This document shows, piece by piece, positions 9,151-18,132 of a stretch of DNA of 64,000 nt. The DNA is from Buchnera aphidicola (Meitanaphis elongallis) (GTDB lineage: Bacteria > Pseudomonadota > Gammaproteobacteria > Enterobacterales > Enterobacteriaceae), in the NCBI GenBank assembly GCA_039830015.1, contig CP140033.1, positions 62,001-126,000 on the forward strand, written 5' to 3'. Each line of letters begins with the position of its first letter. Within the stretch, counting starts at the first letter, position 1. Made by a program: the position numbers and the translations under genes. A model generated the notes under the pieces. The model did no database searches. It saw only the letters and a list, made by a program, of their open reading frames with translations, and had not been told where the DNA came from.

Positions 9151-9178
9151 ATTGTAAGGAATAGAAATATAGAGTCAA
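9151..9178 (-). promoter_or_regulatory. Sigma-70 promoter of the tRNA-Val/tRNA-Lys transcript
   Basis: On the minus strand TTGACT (-35, complement 9173-9178) and TACAAT (-10, complement 9151-9156) are separated by 16 bp. The -10 ends 10 bp before the mature tRNA-Val 5' end. This is the best consensus promoter I found in the window, and it is placed exactly where a stable-RNA promoter is needed. Confidence 0.75.
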
Positions 9179-9255
9179 TCTTTTTTTTTAATTTGTTGTC
9201 TATTTTTATATATGTTGTTTATTATTGTAATGTTTGAATTTTAATTGAGGACATA

Positions 9256-10659
9256 ATGTCAATTATTACGAGATTTGCTCCCAGTCCTACAGGATCTTTA
9301 CATATTGGAAGCATACGAACTGCATTATACGCGTGGTTATTTGCTAGAAGTAAAAATGGGAAATTTATTTTGCGTATTGAAGATACGGATTTTAAGCGTT
9401 CTACAAAGATTGCAACGTCAGAGATAATAAAAGGATTGGAATGGTTAGGATTAAATTGGGACGAAGGACCTTATTTTCAAAGTGAAAAATTAGAGTATTA
9501 CAAAAATATTATTAGTTCTATGGTTACTTCGGGATTAGCCTATAAATGTTATTGCACGAATAATAGATTAAGTATTTTAAGAAAAAATCAGTTGTTAAAT
9601 AAACAAAAACCAAGATATGATCGCAAATGTAGACATTCTGGAAAAAGCAATGAAAATAATTCAAAATATGTAGTGCGATTTTGTAATCCTATACATGGAA
9701 CAGTATCATTTGTAGATGTAATTAGAGGAAAGATATTTTTTAATAATAGTGAATTAGATGATGTTATTATTCAGAGAACTAATGGTATACCTACATATAA
9801 TTTTTGTGCAGCAATAGATGATCGTGATATGAATATTACTCATGTTATTCGAGGAGAAGATCATATTAATAATACTCCACGTCAAATTAATCTTTTACAT
9901 GCGTTAGGTTCGCATATTCCTATTTATGCTCATGTGTCAATGATATTAGACGTTCATGGAAAGAAGTTATCTAAGAGACAAGAAGTAGTAAGTATATTGG
10001 AATACAAGTTACAGGGTTATTTGCCAGAATCTTTGCTTAACTATATTGTACGATTAGGATGGGCTTATGGAAATCAAGAAATCTTTAGTAAAAATGATAT
10101 GATAAAGTTATTTACATTAAATGGAATTAGTAAATCACCTAGTCGTTTCGATTTAAATAAATTGCTATGGTTAAATCGATTTTATATTAAAAACTTGCCT
10201 GTCAGTTTCGTAAAAAAACATCTTGAATATCAATTTCGAAAAAAAAATATTGATTATTCAAATGGCCCGGATTTAATTGAACTTATTAAAATTATTGGTC
10301 ATCGTTGTAATACGTTAGAAGACATAGTCAGTTCTTCTTATTATTTTTATAGCGATCATGTTGTTTTTAATGTAGATGCAGCTAAAAAATATTTAGTAAA
10401 ATCTTCTATTATAGTTTTGAAACACGTATATAACAAAATTTCAAATCTTGAAGTATGGAATTTAGAAGAATTATTAGTCACAATACGTATTGTAGTTAGT
10501 GAGTTAAAAATGACTTTTAAACTAGTTTCTATGCCTATAAGAGTAGCTATGACTGGTAATACAATTTCTCCTAGTATTCATATTGTTTTGTATGGAGTAG
10601 GAAAACATCGATCTTTATCAAGAATACAAACTGCTTTGTCATATGTTGACAAAAATTAA
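9256..10659 (+). CDS. gltX: Glutamyl-tRNA synthetase
   Basis: Class I synthetase that charges tRNA-Glu. The protein is 467 aa (E. coli 471). The HIGH box is in FAPSPTGSLHIGSIRTALYA at the N-terminus. IEDTDFKRS, YNFCAAIDDRDMNITHVIRGEDH and the KMSKS-type loop KKLSKRQEVVS follow, then the helical anticodon-binding domain (FDLNKLLWLN...). The cysteines CYC near residue 98 are retained from the enterobacterial zinc-binding region. The ATG start follows GAGGACATA. It is divergent from the Val-Lys tRNA pair across a 115-bp promoter region, the same arrangement as in E. coli. Confidence 0.97.
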   Translation: MSIITRFAPSPTGSLHIGSIRTALYAWLFARSKNGKFILRIEDTDFKRSTKIATSEIIKGLEWLGLNWDEGPYFQSEKLEYYKNIISSMVTSGLAYKCYCTNNRLSILRKNQLLNKQKPRYDRKCRHSGKSNENNSKYVVRFCNPIHGTVSFVDVIRGKIFFNNSELDDVIIQRTNGIPTYNFCAAIDDRDMNITHVIRGEDHINNTPRQINLLHALGSHIPIYAHVSMILDVHGKKLSKRQEVVSILEYKLQGYLPESLLNYIVRLGWAYGNQEIFSKNDMIKLFTLNGISKSPSRFDLNKLLWLNRFYIKNLPVSFVKKHLEYQFRKKNIDYSNGPDLIELIKIIGHRCNTLEDIVSSSYYFYSDHVVFNVDAAKKYLVKSSIIVLKHVYNKISNLEVWNLEELLVTIRIVVSELKMTFKLVSMPIRVAMTGNTISPSIHIVLYGVGKHRSLSRIQTALSYVDKN

Positions 10660-10669
10660 TTTTGAACAA

Positions 10670-10708
10670 TTGAAATTAATAAGTACTTTAGTGCTCTAGT
10701 AATTTCAA
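10670..10708. terminator. Hairpin downstream of gltX, possible terminator
   Basis: A 9-bp outer stem (TTGAAATTA at 10670-10678 and TAATTTCAA at 10700-10708) encloses a second short stem, AGTAC/GTGCT, with one G-U pair and a TTTA loop. It lies 11 bp after the gltX stop. No clean U-run follows, so termination is plausible but not certain. Confidence 0.45.
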
Positions 10709-10793
10709 TAGCATTATATAGATTTGGAATTAATAGTGAATGTTATTTTCATTACTTGTTTTAATAGATAATTATGTAGCTTTATTTTGTATA

Positions 10794-10866
10794 GGGGTTA
10801 TAGCTCAATCGGGGAGAGCATTTGCATGGCATGCAAAAGATAGCGGTTCGATTCCGCTTAGCTCCA
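10794..10866 (+). tRNA. tRNA-Ala (anticodon GGC)
   Basis: A 73-nt tRNA. The acceptor stem is GGGGTTA/TAGCTCC (one G-U pair) with discriminator A. The D arm is AGCTCAATCGGGGAGAGC, anticodon loop ATGGCAT between TTTGC and GCAAA gives anticodon GGC, and the T arm is GCGGTTCGATTCCGC. It matches E. coli tRNA-Ala(GGC), which also lies near gltX. The 3' CCA is absent from the DNA (TGA follows). It lies downstream of gltX on the same strand. Confidence 0.98.
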
Positions 10867-11142
10867 TGAATTCTTAAAATTAATTACGTTAAGTGAAACT
10901 AATAAATGTGTTTTTGAGAGATGATAATTTTATAAGTATTATCTTAATTGTTATATTATTTTGTATTTTTCATTTATTTTTTTATGAACAGTGAGAGTGA
11001 TTAGTAATTTTTTGCATGTTATAACTTGCTTGTAAGTAGTAAACGATAAAACAATTTTTTAAATTTTAATATAGACTTTAATAGTTGTAGCATAGATAAT
11101 ATATATTTTTTGTAGTTATTTAGTTGTTTGGATGTATTGATT
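10867..11142. other. Intergenic region between tRNA-Ala and the fliE terminator, no gene recognised
   Basis: About 276 bp of AT-rich DNA with no open frame of note and no trace of a known gene that I can align. Together with the following hairpin it separates tRNA-Ala from convergent fliE. Confidence 0.5.
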
Positions 11143-11185
11143 CTAATATATTAAATGTTAAACTTTTAGACATTTAATATATTAG
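11143..11185 (-). terminator. Hairpin terminator downstream of fliE
   Basis: A perfect 16-bp inverted repeat (CTAATATATTAAATGT at 11143-11158, ACATTTAATATATTAG at 11170-11185) with an 11-nt loop. It lies 33 bp beyond the fliE stop, between convergent tRNA-Ala and fliE, so it may end transcription from either side. It is A/T-rich but far too long to expect by chance. Confidence 0.65.
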
Positions 11186-11217
11186 TAACAAATTGATATT
11201 CAACAATGATTTAATTA

Positions 11218-11532
11218 TTAAATTTGTACGTTCATTAGTTCTTGATAACCTGACATTAGTTTATTACGAATTTGTATCAGTGTTTCTGTTGATATTAAAT
11301 TTTTTTGAAGATTGATTAAGATATCGTTTAAGGTCATACTTTCGTTTTTGTTTAGTGTAAGGTTTTTAGATTCACTTTCTGTTTTTTCTTGGTCAGAATT
11401 CAGTAAACTAAATACCTCTTTGACATTGTCTGTAAACTTTTCGAAAATATTATCTTTAGCATCAGTTATATCTATTTTGGGACCAAACGAGGTTAATATT
11501 TCAAGATTGTTTTGTATAGTATCAGTAAACAT
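11218..11532 (-). CDS. fliE: Flagellar hook-basal body protein FliE
   Basis: Junction protein between the MS ring and the proximal rod of the flagellar basal body. The 104-aa length equals E. coli FliE. The diagnostic C-terminal segment LNDILINLQKNLISTETLIQIRNKLMSGYQELMNVQI aligns with E. coli [37 protein letters not shown] (first residues of each). The N-terminal half is poorly conserved, as is usual. It is transcribed away from fliF across a 184-bp divergent region and has its own downstream hairpin, as in enterobacteria. Substrate passage through the retained basal body would need it. Confidence 0.93.
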   Translation of the reverse strand: MFTDTIQNNLEILTSFGPKIDITDAKDNIFEKFTDNVKEVFSLLNSDQEKTESESKNLTLNKNESMTLNDILINLQKNLISTETLIQIRNKLMSGYQELMNVQI

Positions 11533-11716
11533 TGTCTTCTCTGAAAAATTAATATGAATAAAATGGATATTAACATAAGTTAGCAGATGATAAAATGTTT
11601 TAAAGTGTTTTTTTATTTTTTTAAAAAGTATTATTAATGATTATTTTATGTAATAGATACGTTTATTAAGATGTAATAATAAATTATGCATAAGTTAGCT
11701 TTTAAAGGAATAATTC

Positions 11717-13327
11717 ATGAATGTTAGTCTCAAACATAGCACTAACTCAACAGGCACAAATAAAAAAAGTTATTTTTCTTATTTTTCATCAAATTTTCGT
11801 GTTGCTATCACGATATTATTGGCATTTTTAGCAATTATGTTTTACATATTTTTTTTTAAGTCGTCTCGTTATTGTGTTTTATATAATGGTTTGTCTAGCG
11901 AAGACGAAAGATTAATTGTTTCTCAATTAGCACGCATAAATATTCCTTTTAAATCTGATGATAATCATAGTATTGTATTAGTTCCAGAAAATAAATTGCA
12001 AGAAGCTCGAATTAATTTATTTGAACAAGGCATTCCTAAAGGAAATAGCATTGGATTCGAACTATTAGATCAAGAAAAATTTGGAATAAGTCAATTTAAT
12101 GAGCAAATAAATTATCAAAGGGCTTTAGAAGGAGAACTTGCAAGGAGCATACAGCAATTAGACAATATTAAAACTGCTAGAGTACATATAGCATTTCCAA
12201 AACCTTCATTATTTATTCAAGATAAAAAATTAACTTCAGCTTCTATTATTTTGGGAATTAAAAAAAATTTAAATATTAATTCAAGTCAAATTAGTGCTAT
12301 TTTGCATATGGTATCTGGAAGTATATCCGGACTATCTGTTGATAATATTACTATTATTGATCAGAAAGGAAAATTATTGAATAGTAATGATTCTTTTGAT
12401 AATAATGTTGATGATATTAAACTGAAATACTATGATTTAGTTGAAGACCACTATAAACAAAGAATTGAAAATATTTTAATACCATTAGTTGGTTTAAATA
12501 ACGTACATGCACAGGTTACGGCTCAAATAAATTTTGATAGACGAGAAAGTATGGAAGAAAAGTATAAACCAAATTATAGAAACGATAGCAAATCTATTCG
12601 ATCACATCAAGGAAATAGTAATGTAGAAGTTAATGAAAGACATTTAAATGATTATGTTTCTTCTAATAATTTTTCTAATAAACTAAACGTTTTGTCTAAC
12701 AAATTATCATCTAATAATGTTTTTGATAAGCAGATTGATCGTTCACTAATGTTACCAAAATCTAATACTACTCAAGATTACATTACAAATTATGAATTAG
12801 ATCGAACTATTTTACATAGTAAATTACAGATAGGTGATATTAAACGTTTATCAGTAGCTGTTGTAATAAATTATATTCGTGATAAAAATGGAGATTTAGC
12901 ATCTTTGAGTCCTTACCAGATAAATAAAATTGAGAATTTAATTCGAGCAGTAATTGGATTCTCTGCGGAAAGAGGAGATACTGTTTCTGTGGTTAGTTCA
13001 TTGTTTGTAAAACCCTTTTTTAATGTTTATAAAAATGTTTCTTTTTGGAATGAATCTTTGTTTTTTAATAAACTGTTTAAATATGGATTAATATCAATTT
13101 TTTTAATAATGGTTTATATTTTTTATCGAGCATTCTTTTCTAAAAATACTATCAAAGATGATAAATTGAAACATGTATCAAAAAATAATGATGGTGAAAC
13201 ATTTAATACAATAAAAAATTGTTTAAAAAATGTTGCTATAGATAAAGGTTTTAGCGATTTGTCTAAAAATGATCCCCATGTTATAGCTACAATTATACGA
13301 AGATGGATGGATGATGATAAAAAATGA
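11717..13327 (+). CDS. fliF: Flagellar MS-ring protein FliF
   Basis: Forms the inner-membrane MS ring on which the export apparatus and C-ring assemble. The protein is 536 aa (E. coli 552). There is a transmembrane helix near residues 30-50 and the secretin-like ring-building motifs YNGLSSEDERLIVSQL, IPKGNSIGFELLDQEKFGISQFNEQINYQRALEGELARSI (first part) and RVHIAFPKPSLF. A second transmembrane helix lies near residues 455-475. The C-terminal tail, ending in NDPHVIATIIRRWMDDDKK, is the FliG-binding segment. The ATG follows AAAGGAATAATTC. It is first in fliFGHIJK and overlaps fliG by 4 bp. Confidence 0.96.
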   Translation: MNVSLKHSTNSTGTNKKSYFSYFSSNFRVAITILLAFLAIMFYIFFFKSSRYCVLYNGLSSEDERLIVSQLARINIPFKSDDNHSIVLVPENKLQEARINLFEQGIPKGNSIGFELLDQEKFGISQFNEQINYQRALEGELARSIQQLDNIKTARVHIAFPKPSLFIQDKKLTSASIILGIKKNLNINSSQISAILHMVSGSISGLSVDNITIIDQKGKLLNSNDSFDNNVDDIKLKYYDLVEDHYKQRIENILIPLVGLNNVHAQVTAQINFDRRESMEEKYKPNYRNDSKSIRSHQGNSNVEVNERHLNDYVSSNNFSNKLNVLSNKLSSNNVFDKQIDRSLMLPKSNTTQDYITNYELDRTILHSKLQIGDIKRLSVAVVINYIRDKNGDLASLSPYQINKIENLIRAVIGFSAERGDTVSVVSSLFVKPFFNVYKNVSFWNESLFFNKLFKYGLISIFLIMVYIFYRAFFSKNTIKDDKLKHVSKNNDGETFNTIKNCLKNVAIDKGFSDLSKNDPHVIATIIRRWMDDDKK

Positions 13328-14274
13328 TGAATTTGAATGGTATCACGAAAAGCGCTATTTTATTAATTACGATTGGTGCAAATCAAGCTGTTGAAATATT
13401 AAAAGAGCTGTCTTTTTCAGAAATTCAGAATCTTATTAAATGTATGCTAAATTTAGAAAAAATTCCATGTGTTGTCGTTAATCAAGTGATATCTGAGTTT
13501 AATAGTAATTTTTCTTTAGATAGTTCCACTGCCGTAGTGAATAGAAATTATGTTGTTTCTTTATCTCAAAAAGTTTTAGGAGACAAAAATTCGGCAGTTT
13601 TATTAGATGATATTAAAGATGATAATAAAATTGTTGATGGTATTAAACAGTTGAATATGATTGATCCTAAAAATATTGCTGAATTAATACAACATGAACA
13701 TCCTCAAATTATTACAACAATGTTAGTTTATCTTGATCGAAATCAGGCGTCAGCTATTTTGTCTTATTTAGAAGAACAGTTAAGTTTAGATGTTGTTTCT
13801 AGAATTGTTGATTTTACTGGTATAAAAAAATCAGGAAAAAATGAATTAATTAAAATTATTAACTATTTATTACAAAAAAATCGAGAAAACATATCTAAAA
13901 AAGGTGGAATTACAACTATTGTAGAATTATTGAAGTTAATGACGTATGATCAAGAAAAACGTATTATAAGTAAAATACAAGAGTCTAATAAAGAGTTAGC
14001 ACATGTTATTAAGTCTAAAGTTCTTTCTTTTGAAGATATTGCACATTTTGATGATTTATATATTCAACGTTTAATTAAAGAAGTTAAGTTAGACGAATTA
14101 GCGATTGCTTTGCAAGTATCTAGTGAATTATTAAAAGAAAAAATTTTGAAAAATATGTCTGAAAAAGATTCTAATTATTTGAGAAGTTTTTTTATTAAAA
14201 AATCTTTTATATCAACAGATGTTATTGAAAAGAAACAAAAAGATCTATTGAATGTAATTAAAAAATACTTTTAG
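13324..14274 (+). CDS. fliG: Flagellar C-ring/switch protein FliG
   Basis: Links the MS ring to the cytoplasmic C-ring. The protein is 316 aa (E. coli 331). The N-terminal FliF-binding domain is recognisable. The middle domain carries the EHPQ motif (IQHEHPQIITTMLVYLDRNQASAIL) near residue 123. The C-terminal domain (DDLYIQRLIKEVKLDELAIAL) retains the charged helix that meets the stator in motile bacteria. The start ATG overlaps the fliF stop by 4 bp, which implies translational coupling. No mot genes are in this window, so a structural role in the basal body is more likely than rotation. Confidence 0.95.
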   Translation: MMNLNGITKSAILLITIGANQAVEILKELSFSEIQNLIKCMLNLEKIPCVVVNQVISEFNSNFSLDSSTAVVNRNYVVSLSQKVLGDKNSAVLLDDIKDDNKIVDGIKQLNMIDPKNIAELIQHEHPQIITTMLVYLDRNQASAILSYLEEQLSLDVVSRIVDFTGIKKSGKNELIKIINYLLQKNRENISKKGGITTIVELLKLMTYDQEKRIISKIQESNKELAHVIKSKVLSFEDIAHFDDLYIQRLIKEVKLDELAIALQVSSELLKEKILKNMSEKDSNYLRSFFIKKSFISTDVIEKKQKDLLNVIKKYF

Positions 14275-14317
14275 TTGTCATTGAATTTAATTATATTTTA
14301 AAGCATGGGGGAGTTTT

Positions 14318-15019
14318 ATGCATCAAAAATGTATAGTGAAAACAGTTTGGAGAAAATGGTATCCTGAAGAAATAAGAAAAGATGCTAATAAGATATCAGA
14401 AAATAATATAAACATACGCAATGAACAACGAAATCAAAAACAAGAGAAAAATGATGAGAGCACTAGATTTGTTTCTAAAGAAAATAATGATCTTTTTTTA
14501 GAAGATAACCAACCTAATTATACAGAAGGTTTTTTTAAAGGAGAGAAAGATGGATTTATTGCAGGATTTGACAAAGCATTATTAGAATTTAATAAAAAGA
14601 ATGATGTTTTATTAACCGAAATGAATAATTTTTTATTTAATTTTGAACAATCTTTAATAGCATTAGATGACGTTATTTCTTCGCGTTTAGTTAATTTAGC
14701 ATTGAATGTTGCTAAAAAAGTCATAGAAACTACGTTATTTTATGATGATCAAAGCTTGATACAAAAAATAAAAAAAATTCTTGAACATGAAAAAATTGTT
14801 TTTCATAAGCCTAAACTTTTAATTAACCCTAGTGATAAAGAAATTATTGAAAATACTTTTGGAACGATGTTTTTTAAATATAAGTGGGTAATATTATATG
14901 ATGAAAAAGTGTCTAGAGGAGGATGTATAGTTTTTTTAGGAAATACTATATTAGATTCGACTGTTCTAGGACGTTGGACAGAATTATGTAGATTAGTTTT
15001 GAAAAAGGAAGAATCGTGA
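14318..15019 (+). CDS. fliH: Flagellar export ATPase regulator FliH
   Basis: Binds and restrains the FliI ATPase and brings it to the export gate. The protein is 233 aa (E. coli 228). The N-terminal KTVWRKWYPEEIRKD matches the conserved W-x-P-E start of FliH. A charged low-complexity linker follows, then the glycine-spaced helix YTEGFFKGEKDGFIAGFDKAL. The C-terminal domain (LVNLALNVAKKVIETT...RGGCIVF..ILDSTVLGRWTEL) resembles the peripheral-stalk subunits of ATP synthases. An ATG with GGGGGAG upstream starts it. It overlaps the fliI GTG start by 4 bp. Confidence 0.93.
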   Translation: MHQKCIVKTVWRKWYPEEIRKDANKISENNINIRNEQRNQKQEKNDESTRFVSKENNDLFLEDNQPNYTEGFFKGEKDGFIAGFDKALLEFNKKNDVLLTEMNNFLFNFEQSLIALDDVISSRLVNLALNVAKKVIETTLFYDDQSLIQKIKKILEHEKIVFHKPKLLINPSDKEIIENTFGTMFFKYKWVILYDEKVSRGGCIVFLGNTILDSTVLGRWTELCRLVLKKEES

Positions 15020-16383
15020 ACTTAAGAACAGATAAATGGATGAAAAAGTTATCAATTTTTGAGAAAGAAATAGAGAATATTCCAAGTATAGTAAATTACG
15101 GACGTTTAATAGGATTTAATGGATCTATTTTAGAGGTAGGTGGTCTACAATTATCTATTGGATCTATTTGCTATATAGGAAAAACTTTAGATGCGTATAG
15201 TATCGATGAAATAGAGGCTAAAGTAATAGGATTTAAAAATGATATATTATTTTTAATGCCATTACAAAATACAGATGGTATTGTTTTAGGTTCTAGAGTG
15301 CGCCCAAAAATGTTGGGTGGTATAAGTTATGAAATTAGTAAATTACCAATATATGAAGGATTATTAGGGAGAGTGTTAGACAGTACAGGAAGGCCATTAG
15401 ATGATTTAAAAGAAATTAAAGCAAAGTATAAGAAAGCATTGTCTTATTCTAGTATTAATCCATTACATAGATCTCCTATCACAGATGTATTAGATACTGG
15501 AATTCGTACAATAAATGCATTATTAACTATTGGAAGAGGACAACGAATTGGATTATTTTCTAGTTCTGGATTAGGGAAAAGTGTGTTACTTGGAATGATG
15601 ACTAAATATACTGAAGCAGACGTAGTTATATTAGGATTAATAGGAGAACGTGGACGAGAAGTTAAAGAATTTATTGAGACTATTTTAACTAAAAAAGCTC
15701 TTAAAAAATCAGTAGTTATTGCGTCTCCTGCTGAGTTTTCTCCTTTATTGCAAGTACAAGGAGCTAACTATGCTGTATGTATTGCTGAATATTTTCGAGA
15801 TAAGAATTTTCATGTATTATTAATTATGGATTCTTTGACACGGTATGCTATGGCGCATCGAGAGATAGCATTGTCTATAGGTGAACTACCCGCTACTAAG
15901 GGTTATCCTCCATCTGTATTTTCTAAAATATTTTCTTTGCTAGAACGAGCAGGAAACGGAACAACGAGAAAAGGATCTATCACAGCTTTTTATACAGTAT
16001 TAACAGAGGAAGAAATAGGAGGATATGATCCTATTGCAGATTCTGCACGATCTATATTAGATGGACATATTATATTATCTCGAGAATATGCTGAATCTGG
16101 TCATTATCCTGCTATTAATATTGAAACTTCTGTTAGTAGGGTGATGACAAGCATTATTGATTCTGTTCATAGTTCTAAAGCGCGTTGTTTAAAAAAAATG
16201 CTTTCTTGTTATCAACGTAATCGTGATCTGATTAATGTAGGAGCATATGTTGCAGGTACTAATTCAGAATTAGATACGGCTATAGCTTTGTTACCTAAAT
16301 TAGAGAAATTTTTACAACAAGGTATGCATGAGAAAAGTACTTTTTTTGAGTCTAAAAGAGATTTATATGCATTATTCAAGTGA
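15016..16383 (+). CDS. fliI: Flagellar type III export ATPase FliI
   Basis: Hexameric ATPase of the flagellar type III secretion system. The protein is 455 aa (E. coli 457). The P-loop is GLFSSSGLGKSVLLG near residue 175. The Walker B region is FHVLLIMDSLTRYAMAHREI, with the family signature GELPATKGYPPSVFSKI and the arginine-finger region further on. The start is GTG at 15016, overlapping the fliH stop, preceded by AAAGGAAGA. All catalytic motifs are intact, so secretion energy coupling appears to be under selection even though filament genes are not seen here. Confidence 0.96.
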   Translation: MNLRTDKWMKKLSIFEKEIENIPSIVNYGRLIGFNGSILEVGGLQLSIGSICYIGKTLDAYSIDEIEAKVIGFKNDILFLMPLQNTDGIVLGSRVRPKMLGGISYEISKLPIYEGLLGRVLDSTGRPLDDLKEIKAKYKKALSYSSINPLHRSPITDVLDTGIRTINALLTIGRGQRIGLFSSSGLGKSVLLGMMTKYTEADVVILGLIGERGREVKEFIETILTKKALKKSVVIASPAEFSPLLQVQGANYAVCIAEYFRDKNFHVLLIMDSLTRYAMAHREIALSIGELPATKGYPPSVFSKIFSLLERAGNGTTRKGSITAFYTVLTEEEIGGYDPIADSARSILDGHIILSREYAESGHYPAINIETSVSRVMTSIIDSVHSSKARCLKKMLSCYQRNRDLINVGAYVAGTNSELDTAIALLPKLEKFLQQGMHEKSTFFESKRDLYALFK

Positions 16384-16400
16384 GTAGGAGATGCAAATGT

Positions 16401-16843
16401 ATGTTTAAAAATCAAAAATTTATTGATTTACTTGAAAAACTCGATAAAAAAAAAATCAACAATTATCTTTGATTTTAAAAAATATTCTTTTGAACAAGAA
16501 TAAGATTCAGGAGCAAATCGATTTGTTGTTAAAATATAGGTATGAGTATCTTATTAAATTAAGATATAAAGTGTCTGGTGGTATTTATGGATTCGAATTA
16601 AAAAATTATGATATTTTTATTTCTTCGTTAATATCTGGTATTGTAAAGCAAGAAAAAATTGTAAAAAAGTATGAAGAGCAATATCATACGTATTTCATGT
16701 TATGGAAAAAAAGTCAATGTAAGTTAAATATGTGGAAAATGATGTCTTTAAAATTATTAAGTCATAATGTTCAACTAATGCAGTTAGGAGAGCAAGTACA
16801 ACTTGATGAATACGTTCAAAAATCTTTTTTAAAAAAAAGGTAA
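16401..16843 (+). CDS. fliJ: Flagellar export chaperone FliJ, split by a poly(A) frameshift
   Basis: Coiled-coil stalk/chaperone escort protein of the flagellar exporter. An ATG at 16401, preceded by GGAG at 16387-16390, opens MFKNQKFIDLLEKLDKKK. After an A10 tract (16446-16455) this frame stops at TGA. Reading the tract as 11 A joins it in frame to QQLSLILKNILLNKNKI and the remaining 125 or so residues. The product would be about 147 aa, the E. coli length, and aligns through LLLKYRYEYLIKL (E. coli MLIDYQNEYRNNL). A downstream TTG at 16469 would give only 124 aa. Either transcriptional slippage on A10 restores FliJ, or this is a recent pseudogene. It lies between fliI and fliK. Confidence 0.75.
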
Positions 16844-16854
16844 ATTATTGTTTT

Positions 16855-17880
16855 ATGTCAAAGATTATAGATGTAGTTACAACTACTTTATTGCATAAAT
16901 ATAAACATAGTTCTTATAAGTCAAATTTAAAAAAACAATCGGTGTGCTTTTTTAAAATTTTTAATAACAACTTTGTTTATGATAAAAGTAATGTTAAACG
17001 GGGTGTTATAAAAGATAAAAAAAATGAAATAAATACTGTTCTTAACGTTATTTTTTTAAAGAACAAAATTAAAAAAAAAGTAAACAGTTTTGAAGAAAGA
17101 AATTATTTAATTAGTGATATTGTTTCAAAATTTTATTTGTTTTTAGGAAGTAATACGTATACTTCGAGATGTATAAATAATTTATCTCAATTAAATGGAT
17201 TGTCTTTTCAATCACAAATTCATGATTTTTCATTACGATATGCGCATCATTTATTTGAAAAAATTAAAAGAGTCAATAGGGATGTAGTATTTAATTTGTT
17301 TAGAAAGAATATTGATTTTGTAAGTTCTATTGTAAATTTTAAAACATTCAAAGGTAATGCATTTCAAACAGTGCCGTGCTTAAAATCTATAACGATGTCA
17401 AATATTTATTTTAAAAAGAAAACATGTTATAACAAAGGTATTGACTTTATATTAGATTATGAACAAACAATATATTTATCTAATTTATTTATAAACGTAA
17501 ATTATGAAAATTATGTAAAAAAAATATATTATTGCATATTTTATAGTCAAGATATGAACTTAATTAAAAATTATTGGATAGAATCTGTTCATAAACAGTT
17601 GTTATCATCTTTTTTTAAAAAAAAAACTATTGTAGAACTATTTTTATATTCACAATGTTTGGGATCTTTATTTATACGGTTTAAAACAAAAAAAAATAAA
17701 TTAATTAAATTAGACTTAATTTCGAATAACAGTACTGTAAGAAAACTTTTAAAATCTGATATTTCAAGTTTACACAATGTTGTTTTTAAAACTGGAATTA
17801 AATTTGAAGATATTACAGTGCGTGATCAAAATTTTAGAGAAACTATTATTTTAAAAAATAATTGTCATTATTATGATTAA
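16855..17880 (+). CDS. fliK: Flagellar hook-length control protein FliK, highly diverged
   Basis: Molecular ruler and substrate-specificity switch of the flagellar exporter. The 341-aa product is mostly unalignable and lysine/asparagine-rich. Its C-terminal domain is recognisable: VELFLYSQCLGSLFIRFKTK and then LDLISNNSTVRKLLKSDIS and LHNVVFKTGIKFEDITV match the E. coli pattern ELRLSPEHLGQVEISL...ALEAALPVLRTQLAESGI. Position (11 bp after fliJ, before fliM) supports the call. The proline-rich middle of E. coli FliK is gone. It has a long open frame and an ATG start; I see no frameshift. Function in an organism without filament genes is uncertain. Confidence 0.8.
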   Translation: MSKIIDVVTTTLLHKYKHSSYKSNLKKQSVCFFKIFNNNFVYDKSNVKRGVIKDKKNEINTVLNVIFLKNKIKKKVNSFEERNYLISDIVSKFYLFLGSNTYTSRCINNLSQLNGLSFQSQIHDFSLRYAHHLFEKIKRVNRDVVFNLFRKNIDFVSSIVNFKTFKGNAFQTVPCLKSITMSNIYFKKKTCYNKGIDFILDYEQTIYLSNLFINVNYENYVKKIYYCIFYSQDMNLIKNYWIESVHKQLLSSFFKKKTIVELFLYSQCLGSLFIRFKTKKNKLIKLDLISNNSTVRKLLKSDISSLHNVVFKTGIKFEDITVRDQNFRETIILKNNCHYYD

Positions 17881-18132
17881 ATAATGAATAATATTGCTGT
17901 ATCGATTTATAAAAAAGAGAAATATAGAGGTTTTATACATTTTTTCTATTAGAATTACGTTGTTTTATTGAAGATAAGAAAGTTATTGACGTTTATGTAT
18001 AATAATAGAGTATTTATGAGTTGTTTGATTAGCGTGCATTTACATTATAGTTTTATATATTTAATAGAAAATTGATGTTTTGAAACGTTAACATATATAT
18101 TTAAATTAGTACTTATATTTTAAGGTGTTTTA
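17881..18132 (+). other. fliK-fliM gap where fliL is expected
   Basis: In E. coli fliL (about 154 codons) lies between fliK and fliM. Only 252 bp remain here, with stops in all frames. A short read from ATG at 17884 (MNNIAVSIYKKEKYRGFIHF) could be the worn start of fliL with its basic residues before the membrane helix, but the match is too weak to claim. fliL is at least non-functional. Confidence 0.4.
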
